From Azospirillaceae bacterium (GTDB taxonomy: Bacteria; Pseudomonadota; Alphaproteobacteria; Azospirillales; Azospirillaceae): 64,000 nt of DNA. The notes under the pieces are model-generated. The model worked only from the letters and a program-made list of their open reading frames with translations, searched no databases and was not told the DNA's origin. Location: contig JARLIO010000085.1 of the NCBI GenBank assembly GCA_031291675.1, positions 62,001 to 126,000 on the forward strand, read 5' to 3'. The translations under genes and the position numbers were made by a program. Positions 25,277 to 34,849 of this stretch are shown here, one piece after another. How positions within the stretch are numbered: the first letter of the stretch is position 1; each line of letters opens with the position of its first letter.

Positions 25277-26272
25277 ATGTCCCAGCACGATTTCGAGGTC
25301 ACCGGTATCGGGAATGCGATTGTCGATGTCATCGCGCACGCTGATGATCAGTTCCTGATCGACAATCAGCTGCAGAAAGGCGCGATGAACCTGATCGATG
25401 CCGATCGCGCCGATCACCTTTACGCAAAGATGGGATCGGCGATCCAGATGTCGGGGGGATCCGCCGGCAATACCATGGCCGGATTTGCGCAACTGGGCGG
25501 GCGGGCGGCGTATATCGGCAAGGTTCGCGATGACGCGCTGGGATCGGCTTTTCGCCAGGGCCTGGCCGAGGTTGGCGTCCAGTTCCGCAGCCGGCCCGCG
25601 GCCGATGGGCTGAGCACGGCGCGCAGCCTGATCCTGGTGACGCCCGATGCCCAGCGGACCATGAACACCTATCTGGGCGCCTGTGTCGAGCTGGGGCCCG
25701 AGGACATCGATGTCGATCTGATCAAGGCATCGAAGATCATCTACCTCGAGGGCTATCTGTGGGACCCGCCGAAGGCCAAGGAAGCCTTTCTCAAGGCTGC
25801 GGCGGTTGCCCATGACGCCGGGCGCCAGGTCGCGCTCAGCCTGTCGGATTCCTTCTGCGTGGTGCGCCATCGGGATTCCTTCCGGGCCCTGGTGCGCGAC
25901 CATGTCGATATCCTGTTCGCCAACGAATCGGAAATTCTGGCGTTGTTCGAGACGGACTCGCTGACCGCGGCGCTGGATGCGGTCGGCGGTCATTGCGACA
26001 TTGCCGTTGTCACCAGCGGCGCCGAAGGCGCGATCGTGGTCTCGGGGGATGAACGCCAGCGCGTCGCCGCGGAACCCGTGACCCGCCTGGTCGACACCAC
26101 CGGTGCCGGCGATCTGTTCGCGGCGGGCTTCCTGTTTGGCCACAGCCGGGGCCGGTCGCGGGCGGACTGCGCACGGATCGGCGCCATCGCGGCGGCTGAG
26201 ATCATCGGCCATTACGGGGCCCGGCCGGAAGCCGATCTGGCGGCGCTGGTGAAGCAGCGCATGGGCAACTGA
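25277..26272 (+). CDS. PfkB-family carbohydrate/adenosine kinase
   Basis: The 331-residue protein is a ribokinase-type kinase. The N-terminal 'GGSAGNTMAGFAQLGGRAAY' and the C-terminal 'DTTGAGDLFAAGFLFG' (anion hole and catalytic Asp) are the two PfkB signatures. It resembles the alphaproteobacterial adenosine-kinase-like subgroup, so adenosine is the likeliest substrate, but fructose- or nucleoside-type alternatives cannot be excluded. The ATG at 25277 starts 'MSQHDFEVTGIGNAIVDV'; upstream codons overlap the divergent membrane-protein promoter. Confidence 0.87.
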   Translation: MSQHDFEVTGIGNAIVDVIAHADDQFLIDNQLQKGAMNLIDADRADHLYAKMGSAIQMSGGSAGNTMAGFAQLGGRAAYIGKVRDDALGSAFRQGLAEVGVQFRSRPAADGLSTARSLILVTPDAQRTMNTYLGACVELGPEDIDVDLIKASKIIYLEGYLWDPPKAKEAFLKAAAVAHDAGRQVALSLSDSFCVVRHRDSFRALVRDHVDILFANESEILALFETDSLTAALDAVGGHCDIAVVTSGAEGAIVVSGDERQRVAAEPVTRLVDTTGAGDLFAAGFLFGHSRGRSRADCARIGAIAAAEIIGHYGARPEADLAALVKQRMGN

Positions 26273-26303
26273 ACACCGGCTTCGCGCGGCCGCGGGTCCG
26301 GGA

Positions 26304-28130
26304 TCACGGACCCTCGCGCCACCAGTCATCGAGCAGGGCGCCATAAAGCGGTGTTGTCGCCGGATGGTGCAGCCCCGTCCACGATGCCAAGTGATCGTCC
26401 GGTTGATAATAGAGCGGGATCGCGTACCAGCCCCAGAGCAGGGCGCGATCCAGCGCGCGGGTGCGGGTCACCAGATCCTGGCGCGTCGTCGCCTGAGCCA
26501 ACGCCTGGGCCAGGGCGTCGATCGCCGGGCTGCGGACCCCGGCATAGTTGCGACTGCCCGGGGCATCGGCGGCGGCCGAACCCCAGTAGTACATTTGTTC
26601 ATTGCCGGGTGACAGGGTCGATGCCCAGCGATGCACGATCATGTCGAAATCGAACTGTTCCAGGCGCTGTTGATATTGCGCGCTGTCGACGGTGCGCACC
26701 CGTGCGGTTATGCCGAGCCGTTCCAGCGATCGGCTATAGTCGAGGGCGATTTTCTCGTCACCGGAGTCGAGCAGCAGGATCTCGAAGCTGAAGGGGACCC
26801 CGTCACGGGTCAGGCGGCTCTGGGCGATGGTCCAGCCGGCGTCGGCGAGCAGCACCGTGGCCTTCAGCAGATTGGCGCGGACTCCGGCGCTGCCGGCGTC
26901 GCCGGTTGACGGCGGGACGAAGGGCTGATCGAACAGCGCCGGCGGCAGCTGGCTGCGCCAGGGCTCCAGCAGGGCGCGTTCCGCCGCATCCGGCACACCG
27001 GTTGCCGCCAGTTCGGAATTGGGGAAGAAGCTGGCGGTGCGGCGATAAACACCGTGGAACAGGGTCCGGTTGGCCCATTCGAAATCGAACGCCAGGGCCA
27101 GGGCCTTCCGAACCCGCCGGTCGGCGAAGATCGGACGACGCGTATTGAAGACGAAGCCCTGGAACGGTTCGGGACGCTGGTGGGCAAAATTTTCGCGCTG
27201 AACCCGGCCGTCATGCGCTGCGGGAAAATCATAGCCGGTGGCCCAGCGCGTCGGGTCGCTCTCGCGGCGAAGATCGACGGCGCCGGCCTTGAAGGCCTCC
27301 AGCGCCACCGTATCGTCACGATAATAGTCGAATTGCATCTCGGCAAAATTATAGAGTCCGCGGACAATCGGCAGCCCCTTGGCCCAATAGTCCCGAACCC
27401 GTTCGTACGTGATGCGCCGGCCCGGATCGACCTGCCCGATCCGGTAGGGCCCACTGCCCAGCGGCGGGTCGAGTGTGGTCTGGTCAAAACTGCGGTCCTG
27501 CCAATAATGCCGCGGCAGGACAGGCATCAGCGCCATGATCATCGGCATTTCACGGTTCAGGCTGCCATCATCATCGCGGCGGAAATGAAACTCGACCGTG
27601 GCCGGGTCCGGAGCCGACGCCGTCGCGACCTTGGCGTAATAGCTGCGGTGGTTGGGGCGGCCATGGTCACGCAGCAGATCGAAGGTGAACAGGACATCGG
27701 CGCTGGTGATGCTCTGGCCGTCATGAAATCGCGCTTCAGGGCGCAGCGTGAAGCGCACCCAGCTGCGATCCGCTGGCACGGTGACCGTGGCGGCAACCAG
27801 CCCATAGAGGGTGAAGGGCTCGTCCCAGGCGCGGGTCATCAGGGTATCGTAGATCAAGCCCAGGCCGTAGGCCGGCTTGCCGCGGACGATGAAGGGGTTG
27901 AGGCTGTCGAAGGTTCCCGCGACCGCCTGGCGCAGCGTCCCGCCCTGTGGTGCCGTCGGATTGACATAGTCGAGATGGTCGAAACCGGGGGGATATTTCG
28001 CGTCGCCATGCATCGCGAGCGCCGGTCGTGGTTCGATCGCCTCGGCAGCCACCGCGCCGTGACGGCTCAGCGCAATGATGGCAAGAATTGCCAGTCCGCG
28101 TTTTGCCGCAGGGAAGCGGCCAATCCCCAT
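26304..28130 (-). CDS. ABC transporter substrate-binding protein, family 5
   Basis: The 608-residue protein carries an N-terminal signal peptide and the SBP family 5 fold of peptide/nickel transporters, most similar in style to YejA ('[20 protein letters not shown]', '[15 protein letters not shown]', '[15 protein letters not shown]'). It would bind oligopeptides or related solutes in the periplasm. No permease or ATPase gene is in the window, so it is an orphan or served by a distant transporter. It is divergent from ppa and ends 31 bases from the convergent kinase gene. Confidence 0.9.
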   Translation of the reverse strand: MGIGRFPAAKRGLAILAIIALSRHGAVAAEAIEPRPALAMHGDAKYPPGFDHLDYVNPTAPQGGTLRQAVAGTFDSLNPFIVRGKPAYGLGLIYDTLMTRAWDEPFTLYGLVAATVTVPADRSWVRFTLRPEARFHDGQSITSADVLFTFDLLRDHGRPNHRSYYAKVATASAPDPATVEFHFRRDDDGSLNREMPMIMALMPVLPRHYWQDRSFDQTTLDPPLGSGPYRIGQVDPGRRITYERVRDYWAKGLPIVRGLYNFAEMQFDYYRDDTVALEAFKAGAVDLRRESDPTRWATGYDFPAAHDGRVQRENFAHQRPEPFQGFVFNTRRPIFADRRVRKALALAFDFEWANRTLFHGVYRRTASFFPNSELAATGVPDAAERALLEPWRSQLPPALFDQPFVPPSTGDAGSAGVRANLLKATVLLADAGWTIAQSRLTRDGVPFSFEILLLDSGDEKIALDYSRSLERLGITARVRTVDSAQYQQRLEQFDFDMIVHRWASTLSPGNEQMYYWGSAAADAPGSRNYAGVRSPAIDALAQALAQATTRQDLVTRTRALDRALLWGWYAIPLYYQPDDHLASWTGLHHPATTPLYGALLDDWWREGP

Positions 28131-28264
28131 CACCGGTATGGTCTCCGGAACTCGTTTCGCCTACACTCCGGCGCCGACACGGCGTGGTTACGGCGTGCCG
28201 CGCCGTCCCCGGTGCCGTTGCGCGCCAACATATTCCCCGACCCGAGGACAAGGAACCCTTCCTC

Positions 28265-28801
28265 ATGGATATCAGCAAGATCTCGGTGGGCGAAAATCCG
28301 CCATGGGATATCAATGTCATCATCGAAATCCCGATCGGCGCCGAGCCGGTCAAGTACGAGGTCGACAAGGCGTCGGGCGCTTTGGTGGTGGATCGGTTCT
28401 TGCATACATCGATGCAATACCCCGCCAACTATGGTTTCATTCCCCATACGCTCTCCGATGACGGCGACCCGTGCGACGTGCTGGTGGTCGGCCGCAACCG
28501 CCTGATTCCCGGTTGTCTGCTCCGCTCGCGACCGATCGGCGTGTTGATCATGGAAGATGAATCCGGCCTGGACGAGAAGATTCTCGCCGTTCCAGTCACC
28601 AAGCTTCATCCCTTTTATGAGGGCGTCGAATCCTACAAGGATCTGCCGAACATTGTGACCCAGCAGATCGCGCATTTTTTCGAGCACTACAAGGATCTGG
28701 AACCCGGCAAATGGGTCAAGATCAAGGGCTGGGAGGATGCCGACGTTGCGGCGCGGGTGATCCAGGAATCGATCGACCGTTACGTCCGCGAGCCGGCGTA
28801 A
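28265..28801 (+). CDS. ppa: inorganic pyrophosphatase
   Basis: Family I soluble pyrophosphatase of 178 residues. Key parts are '[19 protein letters not shown]' (active-site tyrosine), '[10 protein letters not shown]' with the metal-binding aspartates and '[18 protein letters not shown]' near the C-terminus. It removes pyrophosphate made by biosynthetic reactions. 'AAGGAA' 10-15 bases before ATG 28265 sets the start. It is monocistronic and followed by a hairpin at 28875. Confidence 0.96.
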   Translation: MDISKISVGENPPWDINVIIEIPIGAEPVKYEVDKASGALVVDRFLHTSMQYPANYGFIPHTLSDDGDPCDVLVVGRNRLIPGCLLRSRPIGVLIMEDESGLDEKILAVPVTKLHPFYEGVESYKDLPNIVTQQIAHFFEHYKDLEPGKWVKIKGWEDADVAARVIQESIDRYVREPA

Positions 28802-29303
28802 GCGAGACCGTGACCGCGTCGCGAACCTGAATCGCCCCGAAGCGGGGCGGCCAGGACCGGAGGCACAATGCCGGAACCACCGCGTGCCGCAGGGGCGCGG
28901 TGGTTTCCCGGAAACCCGGGAGCGCCGGTCCCGATTCTCGGCGTCACTTTGACCATGCGATGAAACGCCGGGCGAACCCGGGACAACCAAATATTGCCGG
29001 GACCGGATCGGCGATATGTCGCAGGCGGAAAAGAATAGTGATCTATTGGAGTCGCGAAACAAGGCGATCCGGCCCTTGGGGCGGTGCGTGAGTGCGGGCG
29101 CTTTGCGTGACGGCAAGTATCACGCCGCCGTTATCAATTGTCTTTTTACTGATTTCATCCTAATCATGCGGACCAGAAAACGGACCCTCTGCGGTGTCGT
29201 CAGCGACGTGCTGAAGGGGGTCCCCGGCAACCATGCGCATGCCGCTTGGCTGAGCCCGCGAGGGTGATCCGGGCGGAATCCCGATTTTGACCGGAATCCC
29301 GCC
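28802..29303. other. 502-base region between ppa and the acetyltransferase gene
   Basis: No gene is supported. It holds a short hairpin near 28832-28848, a terminator-like stem at 28875-28905 and several more small GC-rich palindromes. It ends in an AT-richer stretch near 29120-29170 that may contain the promoter of the next gene. An 83-codon frame at 29016 has no ribosome site and no similarity. Confidence 0.6.
28875..28905 (+). terminator. terminator-like hairpin after ppa
   Basis: A 10-bp stem (AACCACCGCG, 28875-28884, with 28896-28905) around an 11-base loop, ending in TTT. It is the best terminator candidate for ppa, though the T-run is short. Confidence 0.5.
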
Positions 29304-31982
29304 ATGAGCGTTCGCAATCTTGATTTTCTGTTCAAGCCCTCCTCGATCACCTTGATCGGCGGCGATCGCCGGGCGCGATCGGTCGGGGCCGTGGTGGCAC
29401 GAAACCTGTTCAACGCCGGATTCGACGGTCCGGTGATGCCGATCCATCCCGATGAGCGTTCGATCGAGGGGGCGCTGTGCTACAAATCGGTTGAGGATCT
29501 GCCGATTACAGCGGATCTCGCGGTGATCTGCACGCCGGACGACACCTGGCCGGGGCTGATCGATCAACTCGGCCGCCGCGGCACCAAGGCCGCGGTGATT
29601 GTCGCCGAACGCTGCAGCGAACGCAGCGATGACGGGCTCGAACCGCATCGCCGGATCCTGGACGCCGCCCGTCCGCACCTGCTGCGCATCAGCGGGCCCA
29701 ATGGCCTGGGGGTCATGGTGCCGGCGCGCGGCCTCAATGCCAGCATGATCCATGTCAACGCGCTGAAGGGTGATCTGGCCTTTGTCGCGCAATCGGGTGC
29801 CGTAGTGACCTCGGTCGTCGATTGGGCGACCAGCCGGGGCATCGGTTTCTCCCACGTGATCTCCCTGGGCGATATGGCTGATGTCGATCTCGGCGATCTG
29901 CTCGACTACCTGGCCGCGGATCCGGGGACGCGGGCGATCCTGCTGTATATCGAGGCCATCACCGCGGCCCGCAAATTCATGTCGGCGGGCCGAACCGCGG
30001 CGCGGCAAAAACCGGTCGTCGTCATCAAGGCCGGGGTCACCGCGGAGGGCGCCCGGGTCGCGGCCAGCCATGCCGGAGCGCTGGCGGGGTCCGACGCCGT
30101 GTATGACGCCGCTTTGCGGCGCGCCGGGATGTTGCGGGTCGGGGCGCTGAACGAACTGTTCGATGCCGTCGAAACCTTGGCGATGGGCTTGCCGATCAAT
30201 GGTGATCGCCTGGCGATCCTGACCAATGGCGGCGGGATCGGCATTCTCGCGACCGACACCTTGACCACGCTCGGTGGCCATCTGGCCCGGTTGCAGCCCG
30301 AGACCGTGACCGCACTTGATCAGATCCTGCCAGCGGCCTGGTCGCACGCCAACCCGGTGGGCATCCTGGCCGATGCCAAGGGCAAGCGTTACGCCGACAG
30401 CCTGACCACCTTGCTCGATGATCGGGCCAACGATGCCGTGCTGGTGCTCAACTGTCCCAGCGCCGTCGGCGATAGCGCCGATGCCGCCCAGGCCGTGATT
30501 GCGACGCTGAAGGGGCGCAAGCATCCGGTGCTGACCAGTTGGCTGGGCGAGGGCGCCGCGACCGACGCGCGCCGCCAGTTCGCGGCCGCCCGGATCCCCA
30601 GCTATGACACACCGGACCAGGCGGTTCGGGCCTTCATGCATCTGGTTCAGTATCGCAAGAACCACGAAATGCTGATGCAGACACCGACCTCGGTGCCGGA
30701 GCAGTTCGATGTCGATGGCGACAGCGCGCGGATCTTCATCGAAGCCGCTTTGGCCGAAGGCCGGTCCTGGCTGACCGAGTTCGAGGCGAAACAGGTGTTG
30801 CAGGCCTATCGCATACCCGTGGTCGACACGCGCAAGGCGGTGACGCCCGACGAAGCGATGCAGATGGCGCGGGAGATCGGCAAACCGGTCGCGCTGAAGA
30901 TCCTGTCGCCGGACATCCCGCACAAGACCGATGTCGGGGGTGTGGCGCTGCATATCACGACCCCGGAGGAAGTCCGGGCCAAGGCCGAATCGATGCTGGC
31001 GCGCATCCGGCGCCTGAAACCCGACGCCCAGATCGATGGCTTCACGGTCCAGGAGATGGCAACCAAACCGGGCGCGCTGGAACTGATCATCGGGGTGTCG
31101 GACGATCCGACCTTCGGACCGGTGATCCTGGTCGGCGAGGGTGGCCTCGCCGTCGAGGTGATCCGGGATCATGCCCTGGGCCTGCCGCCATTGAATGCCA
31201 ATCTGGCGCGGGAAATGATCCAGCGGACGCGGATCTATAATCTGCTGCGCGGTTATCGCGATCAGCCGGCAGCCGATATCGATGCGATCATCTTGACGCT
31301 CTTGAAGGTCTCGCAGCTGGTGACCGATTTTGGCGAGGTGTTGGAGATCGACATCAATCCGCTGCTTGTCGACGATGTCGGGGTGTTGGCGCTCGACGCC
31401 GGGATCAAGGTCGCGGCGCTGGGGCCGCGCAACAGCCGCCGCCTTGCGATCCGGCCTTACCCCAAAAAATTGGAACAGACGCGCACCCTGTCCGACGGTC
31501 AGGCCTTCCTGCTGCGTCCGGTTCGGCCCGAGGACGAACCGCTGGTCCAGGATATGTTCGAACAGATGACGCCGGAGGATATCCGGTTGCGTTTCTTTGC
31601 GCCGATCAAACGGATGTCGCACCAGATGGCGGCCCGGCTGACGCAGCTCGACTATGATCGCGAGATGGCCCTGTGCGCCGTGGCCGCCAATGCCGAGGGC
31701 AACGAACAGATCTATGGCGTTGTGCGGGTCGCCGCCGATCCCGACAACCAGCGCGGCGAATATGCGATCATGGTTCGCAGCGACATGAAGGGAAAGGGGC
31801 TCGGTTTCCTGTTGATGAGCGAGATCATCGTCTATGCCCGCAGCCGGGGAATCCACGCCATCTTCGGCGAGGTGTTGCGCGAGAACACCGCGATGCTGCA
31901 AATGTGCCATGACCTCGGCTTCACCCGGCGCGAGAATACCGATGAACCGGGGGTCGTCGAGGTTCAGATCAAGTTGCAATAA
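29304..31982 (+). CDS. acyl-CoA synthetase (ADP-forming)-like / GNAT acetyltransferase fusion (PatZ-like)
   Basis: The 892-residue protein joins a CoA-binding Rossmann domain and succinyl-CoA-ligase-like domains (about residues 1-470, with 'RISGPNGLGVMVPA' and 'ASHAGALAGSDAVYDAALRR'). An ATP-grasp domain (about 489-715, 'LKILSPDIPHKTDVGGVALH') and a C-terminal GNAT domain (about 732-892, 'MVRSDMKGKGLGFLLMSEII') follow. This is the architecture of PatZ/Pka protein lysine acetyltransferases, in which the synthetase part is a regulatory sensor. It could acetylate acetyl-CoA synthetase or other enzymes. The ATG at 29304 gives the usual length. Confidence 0.85.
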   Translation: MSVRNLDFLFKPSSITLIGGDRRARSVGAVVARNLFNAGFDGPVMPIHPDERSIEGALCYKSVEDLPITADLAVICTPDDTWPGLIDQLGRRGTKAAVIVAERCSERSDDGLEPHRRILDAARPHLLRISGPNGLGVMVPARGLNASMIHVNALKGDLAFVAQSGAVVTSVVDWATSRGIGFSHVISLGDMADVDLGDLLDYLAADPGTRAILLYIEAITAARKFMSAGRTAARQKPVVVIKAGVTAEGARVAASHAGALAGSDAVYDAALRRAGMLRVGALNELFDAVETLAMGLPINGDRLAILTNGGGIGILATDTLTTLGGHLARLQPETVTALDQILPAAWSHANPVGILADAKGKRYADSLTTLLDDRANDAVLVLNCPSAVGDSADAAQAVIATLKGRKHPVLTSWLGEGAATDARRQFAAARIPSYDTPDQAVRAFMHLVQYRKNHEMLMQTPTSVPEQFDVDGDSARIFIEAALAEGRSWLTEFEAKQVLQAYRIPVVDTRKAVTPDEAMQMAREIGKPVALKILSPDIPHKTDVGGVALHITTPEEVRAKAESMLARIRRLKPDAQIDGFTVQEMATKPGALELIIGVSDDPTFGPVILVGEGGLAVEVIRDHALGLPPLNANLAREMIQRTRIYNLLRGYRDQPAADIDAIILTLLKVSQLVTDFGEVLEIDINPLLVDDVGVLALDAGIKVAALGPRNSRRLAIRPYPKKLEQTRTLSDGQAFLLRPVRPEDEPLVQDMFEQMTPEDIRLRFFAPIKRMSHQMAARLTQLDYDREMALCAVAANAEGNEQIYGVVRVAADPDNQRGEYAIMVRSDMKGKGLGFLLMSEIIVYARSRGIHAIFGEVLRENTAMLQMCHDLGFTRRENTDEPGVVEVQIKLQ

Positions 31983-31992
31983 TCCGGGACCC

Positions 31993-32031
31993 GCCGGGAA
32001 CTCGGGCCGGGAACTCGGGCCGGGAACTCGG
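31993..32031. repeat. three tandem copies of a 13-bp unit
   Basis: The unit GCCGGGAACTCGG occurs three times head to tail, just behind the acetyltransferase stop codon and 52 bases from the convergent CHRD gene. Copies look identical. Its role is unknown; such short arrays can vary in copy number. Confidence 0.8.
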
Positions 32032-32082
32032 GAAAGCGCCGCATCGGGCGGCTTTCCCGGGCTGCCAGCGTCGCGCTTTGGG

Positions 32083-32508
32083 CTATTTGGTCAGATAGCC
32101 GCGAATTTCGCCGCCGGGATGAGCGGCGCTGTGAATGTTGATGTAGGTCTTGTTGGTCAGCAGGTCGGCAAGTTGGGCATCGGTCACCGTCGCCGAGCCC
32201 TCGATCGGGCTTGCCGCGACCGGGATCGGGATTTCGACACCGGCATTGGCGCCCTTCGCGGCCGGACCATGGAAATGGGCCGCGGTCGCCGTGCCACTCA
32301 AATCCTTGTAGGTGATCGTCCAGGAAACTTTCTTGGCTTCGGTGTCGATCGTCACGTCGGCGGTTCCGGTGGCCGGGGTGGTGACCGCCGGGACTTCGGT
32401 CTGTCCGTCCAGGAAGGTCTTGATCGAGACCGTTTCGGCATAGGCGCCGGTGCTTGCCATCATGGCGGCGGTGATGGCGGCGGCTACCACGGCTGTGCGT
32501 CGTTTCAT
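32083..32508 (-). CDS. secreted CHRD domain protein
   Basis: The 141-residue protein has a signal peptide (cleavage expected after 'STGAYA', residue 24) and one CHRD domain with 'LDGQTEVPAV', 'TAAHFHGPAAKGANAGVEI' and the closing 'NIHSAAHPGGEIRGYL'. CHRD domains occur in chordin and in bacterial secreted proteins; the bacterial role is unknown. 'AGGGAG' precedes the ATG at 32508, which favours it over upstream codons. Confidence 0.88.
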   Translation of the reverse strand: MKRRTAVVAAAITAAMMASTGAYAETVSIKTFLDGQTEVPAVTTPATGTADVTIDTEAKKVSWTITYKDLSGTATAAHFHGPAAKGANAGVEIPIPVAASPIEGSATVTDAQLADLLTNKTYINIHSAAHPGGEIRGYLTK

Positions 32509-32639
32509 TCGCGCGCTCCCTGTCATTGCGGCCGAACTGGCTCGCAGCCCGATAGATTGGGCGGGGCACGCCAAACCGAAAGAGCTGCGATCAAATCGTT
32601 GCGCAGCGGCGAATCCCCGTGCCCGTTTCGCCGTCCCCC

Positions 32640-33629
32640 TCAGAACATGGTTTCGATCACCCGATCCGGTGGCGGATGGCCATCGGAAAACGCCTTGATG
32701 TTGATGATGACCTTTTCGCCCATGTCGATCCGGCCCTCGAGCGTTGCCGAGCCCATATGGGGCAGCAGAACGACATTATCGAGCGCCACCAATCGCGGGT
32801 TGATCGCGGGCTCGTGTTCATAGACGTCGAGCGCCGCCCCGGCCAGGTCGCCCTTTTCCAGCATCCGGGTCAGCGCGTTCTCATCAATGACCTCGCCGCG
32901 CGAGCTGTTGACGATGAAACAGTGCGGGCGCAGCAAAGCCAGCCGTCGCGCCGACAACAGGTGATAGGTCGCCGGCGTGTGCGGGCAGTTGATCGAGACG
33001 ATGTCCATCCGCGCCAACATCTGGTCGAGGCTGTCCCAATAGGTCGCCTCCAGCTCGGTCTCGACGTCGGGGTGCACGCGGCGGCGGTTGTGGTAGTGAA
33101 TCGTTAGGCCGAAACCCCGGGCGCGCCGCGCCAGGGCCTGGCCGATTCGCCCCAGTCCGATGATGCCAAGGCGTTTGCCCCACAACCGGGTCCCCAGCAT
33201 CATGGTCGGTCCCCAGCCATGCCAGGTACCGGACCGGGCAACACGTTCGCCCTCGGCCAGCCGGCGCGTGACGGCCAGCAGCAAGGCCATGGTCATGTCG
33301 GCGGTGTCCTCGGTCAGGACCCCGGGGGTGTTGGTGACGGTTATGCCGCGTTGCCGCGCCGTCTTGAGGTCAATATGATCGACACCGGTACCGAAGGACG
33401 CAATCAAGCGAAGATTGCTGCCGGCCTGCGACAGGACCCGGGCGTCGATTCGGTCGGTGACCGTGGGCACCAGGACATCGGCGATCTTGACCGCCTCGAT
33501 CAGTTCGTTCTGCGTCCAGGGCACGTCATCGTGATTGAGACGTGTGTCGAACAGCTCCATCATTCTGGTTTCGATCACGTCCGGCAGCTTGCGGGTCACG
33601 ATGACCACGGGCTTTCTTTTTTCCGGCAT
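32640..33629 (-). CDS. D-2-hydroxyacid dehydrogenase (glyoxylate/hydroxypyruvate reductase type)
   Basis: The 329-residue protein has the NAD-binding 'GLGRIGQALARRARGFGL' and the catalytic residues of the family: Arg in 'NSSRGEVIDENAL', Glu in 'DVYEHEP' and His in 'LLPHMGSAT'. It most resembles D-glycerate dehydrogenase / glyoxylate reductase, which interconvert hydroxypyruvate or glyoxylate and the D-hydroxy acid. The start at 33629 (MPEKRKP..) was chosen over 33638 by similarity. It stands alone between CHRD and SH3 genes. Confidence 0.87.
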   Translation of the reverse strand: MPEKRKPVVIVTRKLPDVIETRMMELFDTRLNHDDVPWTQNELIEAVKIADVLVPTVTDRIDARVLSQAGSNLRLIASFGTGVDHIDLKTARQRGITVTNTPGVLTEDTADMTMALLLAVTRRLAEGERVARSGTWHGWGPTMMLGTRLWGKRLGIIGLGRIGQALARRARGFGLTIHYHNRRRVHPDVETELEATYWDSLDQMLARMDIVSINCPHTPATYHLLSARRLALLRPHCFIVNSSRGEVIDENALTRMLEKGDLAGAALDVYEHEPAINPRLVALDNVVLLPHMGSATLEGRIDMGEKVIINIKAFSDGHPPPDRVIETMF

Positions 33630-33815
33630 GGCGCCCATCCCTTACCAATCCCTGCTGATGCCCCAACCACCGCCATAGCAAGCAACATCATCCCTTGTCC
33701 AGCGAGCACATCCTGTCCGGGATTCCCGGTTTCGTGCTGTTTGCCCCAGCATCCGCTTGACCGGGTCGACCCGTCGATCCTTATATCGCTCACCGTCGGG
33801 AATGGCCGACGGCCC

Positions 33816-34391
33816 ATGATAACCGGATTCGTCGCGATGCTTGGTTCGATTCGATGCCGTCTCATCACTTTGATGCTGGCCGCTCTGATTTCGATGGTCC
33901 TTCCGGATCGTGCCCCGGCCGCGGATGCCACCGCCGGGGACCCCGGCCACGATGAGGAAAACAGCCCGATCAACAACAGCGGCCTGCCGGTGCCCCGCTT
34001 CGTCTCGCTGCGTTCGGCGGAGGTCAATCTGCGCACCGGGCCGGGTGTCCGCTATCCGGTCGAATGGGTCTTTGTCCGGCGCGAGATGCCGGTTGAAATC
34101 ACCGCGGAATTCGACACCTGGCGTCGGATTCGCGACTGGGACGGGACCGAGGGCTGGGTCCACCAGAGCATGCTGTCGGGCAAGCGCGCCATCGTCGTCA
34201 CCGCCAAGACCCGAACCCTGCGCAGCGACGCGGCGGCATCAGCCGCCCCGGTGGCCCAGGTCGAGGCCGGTGTCATCGGCCGATTGCTCCATTGCCGGGC
34301 CGATTGGTGCCAGGTCGAACTGGCCGGCTATCGCGGCTGGCTGCAACGCGGCGAGTTCTGGGGCGTTTATCCGACCGAACGGATTGATTGA
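33816..34391 (+). CDS. secreted SH3-domain protein
   Basis: The 191-residue protein begins with a signal sequence ('LITLMLAALISMVLPDRAPA') and carries two bacterial SH3-like segments: 'VNLRTGPGVRYPVEWVFVRR' with 'GTEGWVHQSMLSG', and 'CRADWCQVELAGYRGWLQR'. Such proteins are usually periplasmic and may bind peptidoglycan. An internal ATG at 33837 is an alternative start. It is the last core-type gene before the accessory island. Confidence 0.85.
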   Translation: MITGFVAMLGSIRCRLITLMLAALISMVLPDRAPAADATAGDPGHDEENSPINNSGLPVPRFVSLRSAEVNLRTGPGVRYPVEWVFVRREMPVEITAEFDTWRRIRDWDGTEGWVHQSMLSGKRAIVVTAKTRTLRSDAAASAAPVAQVEAGVIGRLLHCRADWCQVELAGYRGWLQRGEFWGVYPTERID

Positions 34392-34849
34392 GCCGCGAGG
34401 GCGACAGAAGGCGGATCGGTTGTGGAGGCGGCGGATTATCTGGGGGTCCGGCAACGGGCAGGAAGAGGGACCCTTGGTGGTACGGTTGAGGCTGGCACCA
34501 GCGACATGGAGTGATACCGGGCGTATCGTTTGACGGGCGAGCTGGGCCAGGAGCGGAGATCAAGATTCTCGCTATTGAATGACCGGGCTGGGCCGTGAAC
34601 GGAATGGCTGGTGTCGGACGCGGAATTGGTGAAGCGGACGATGCTGGTGGGCTGGAGCTTCGTCAGTTGGTCCCATAGGGAATAGTCTGGCCAGCCTGGA
34701 ACCGGTCTTGAGAGACGACATTCTCAACGTTCGCAAACGGCATTTCGCAGGTATACTGGCGATCTATTAAACAGCACATGGCGCTTTGTCCTAATGCCAA
34801 ATGCATGCTCGGTGCTCTGATCGTCTTATTTTAATAGAAGGGGTGGGGA
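34392..34849. other. 458-base region at the left edge of the accessory island
   Basis: No gene can be supported. The first 300 bases are GC-rich but contain no family-like frame; base composition turns AT-rich from about 34690. The last part contains the probable promoter of the TIR-like gene and a long leader. Confidence 0.55.
34730..34757 (+). promoter_or_regulatory. possible promoter of the TIR-like gene
   Basis: TTCGCA (34730-34735) and TATACT (34752-34757) are separated by 16 bases and leave a leader of about 85 bases before the ATG at 34850. Confidence 0.4.

Noticed and set aside
29016-29267. 83-codon plus-strand ORF upstream of the PatZ-like gene
   Set aside because: No Shine-Dalgarno sequence and no similarity; it probably overlaps the promoter region.
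29160-31979. 939-codon open frame on the minus strand opposite the PatZ-like gene
   Set aside because: It is the antisense shadow of a clear, full-length plus-strand gene; its translation (Gln/Asp/His/Arg-rich) matches no family and is what high-GC codon use gives on the opposite strand.
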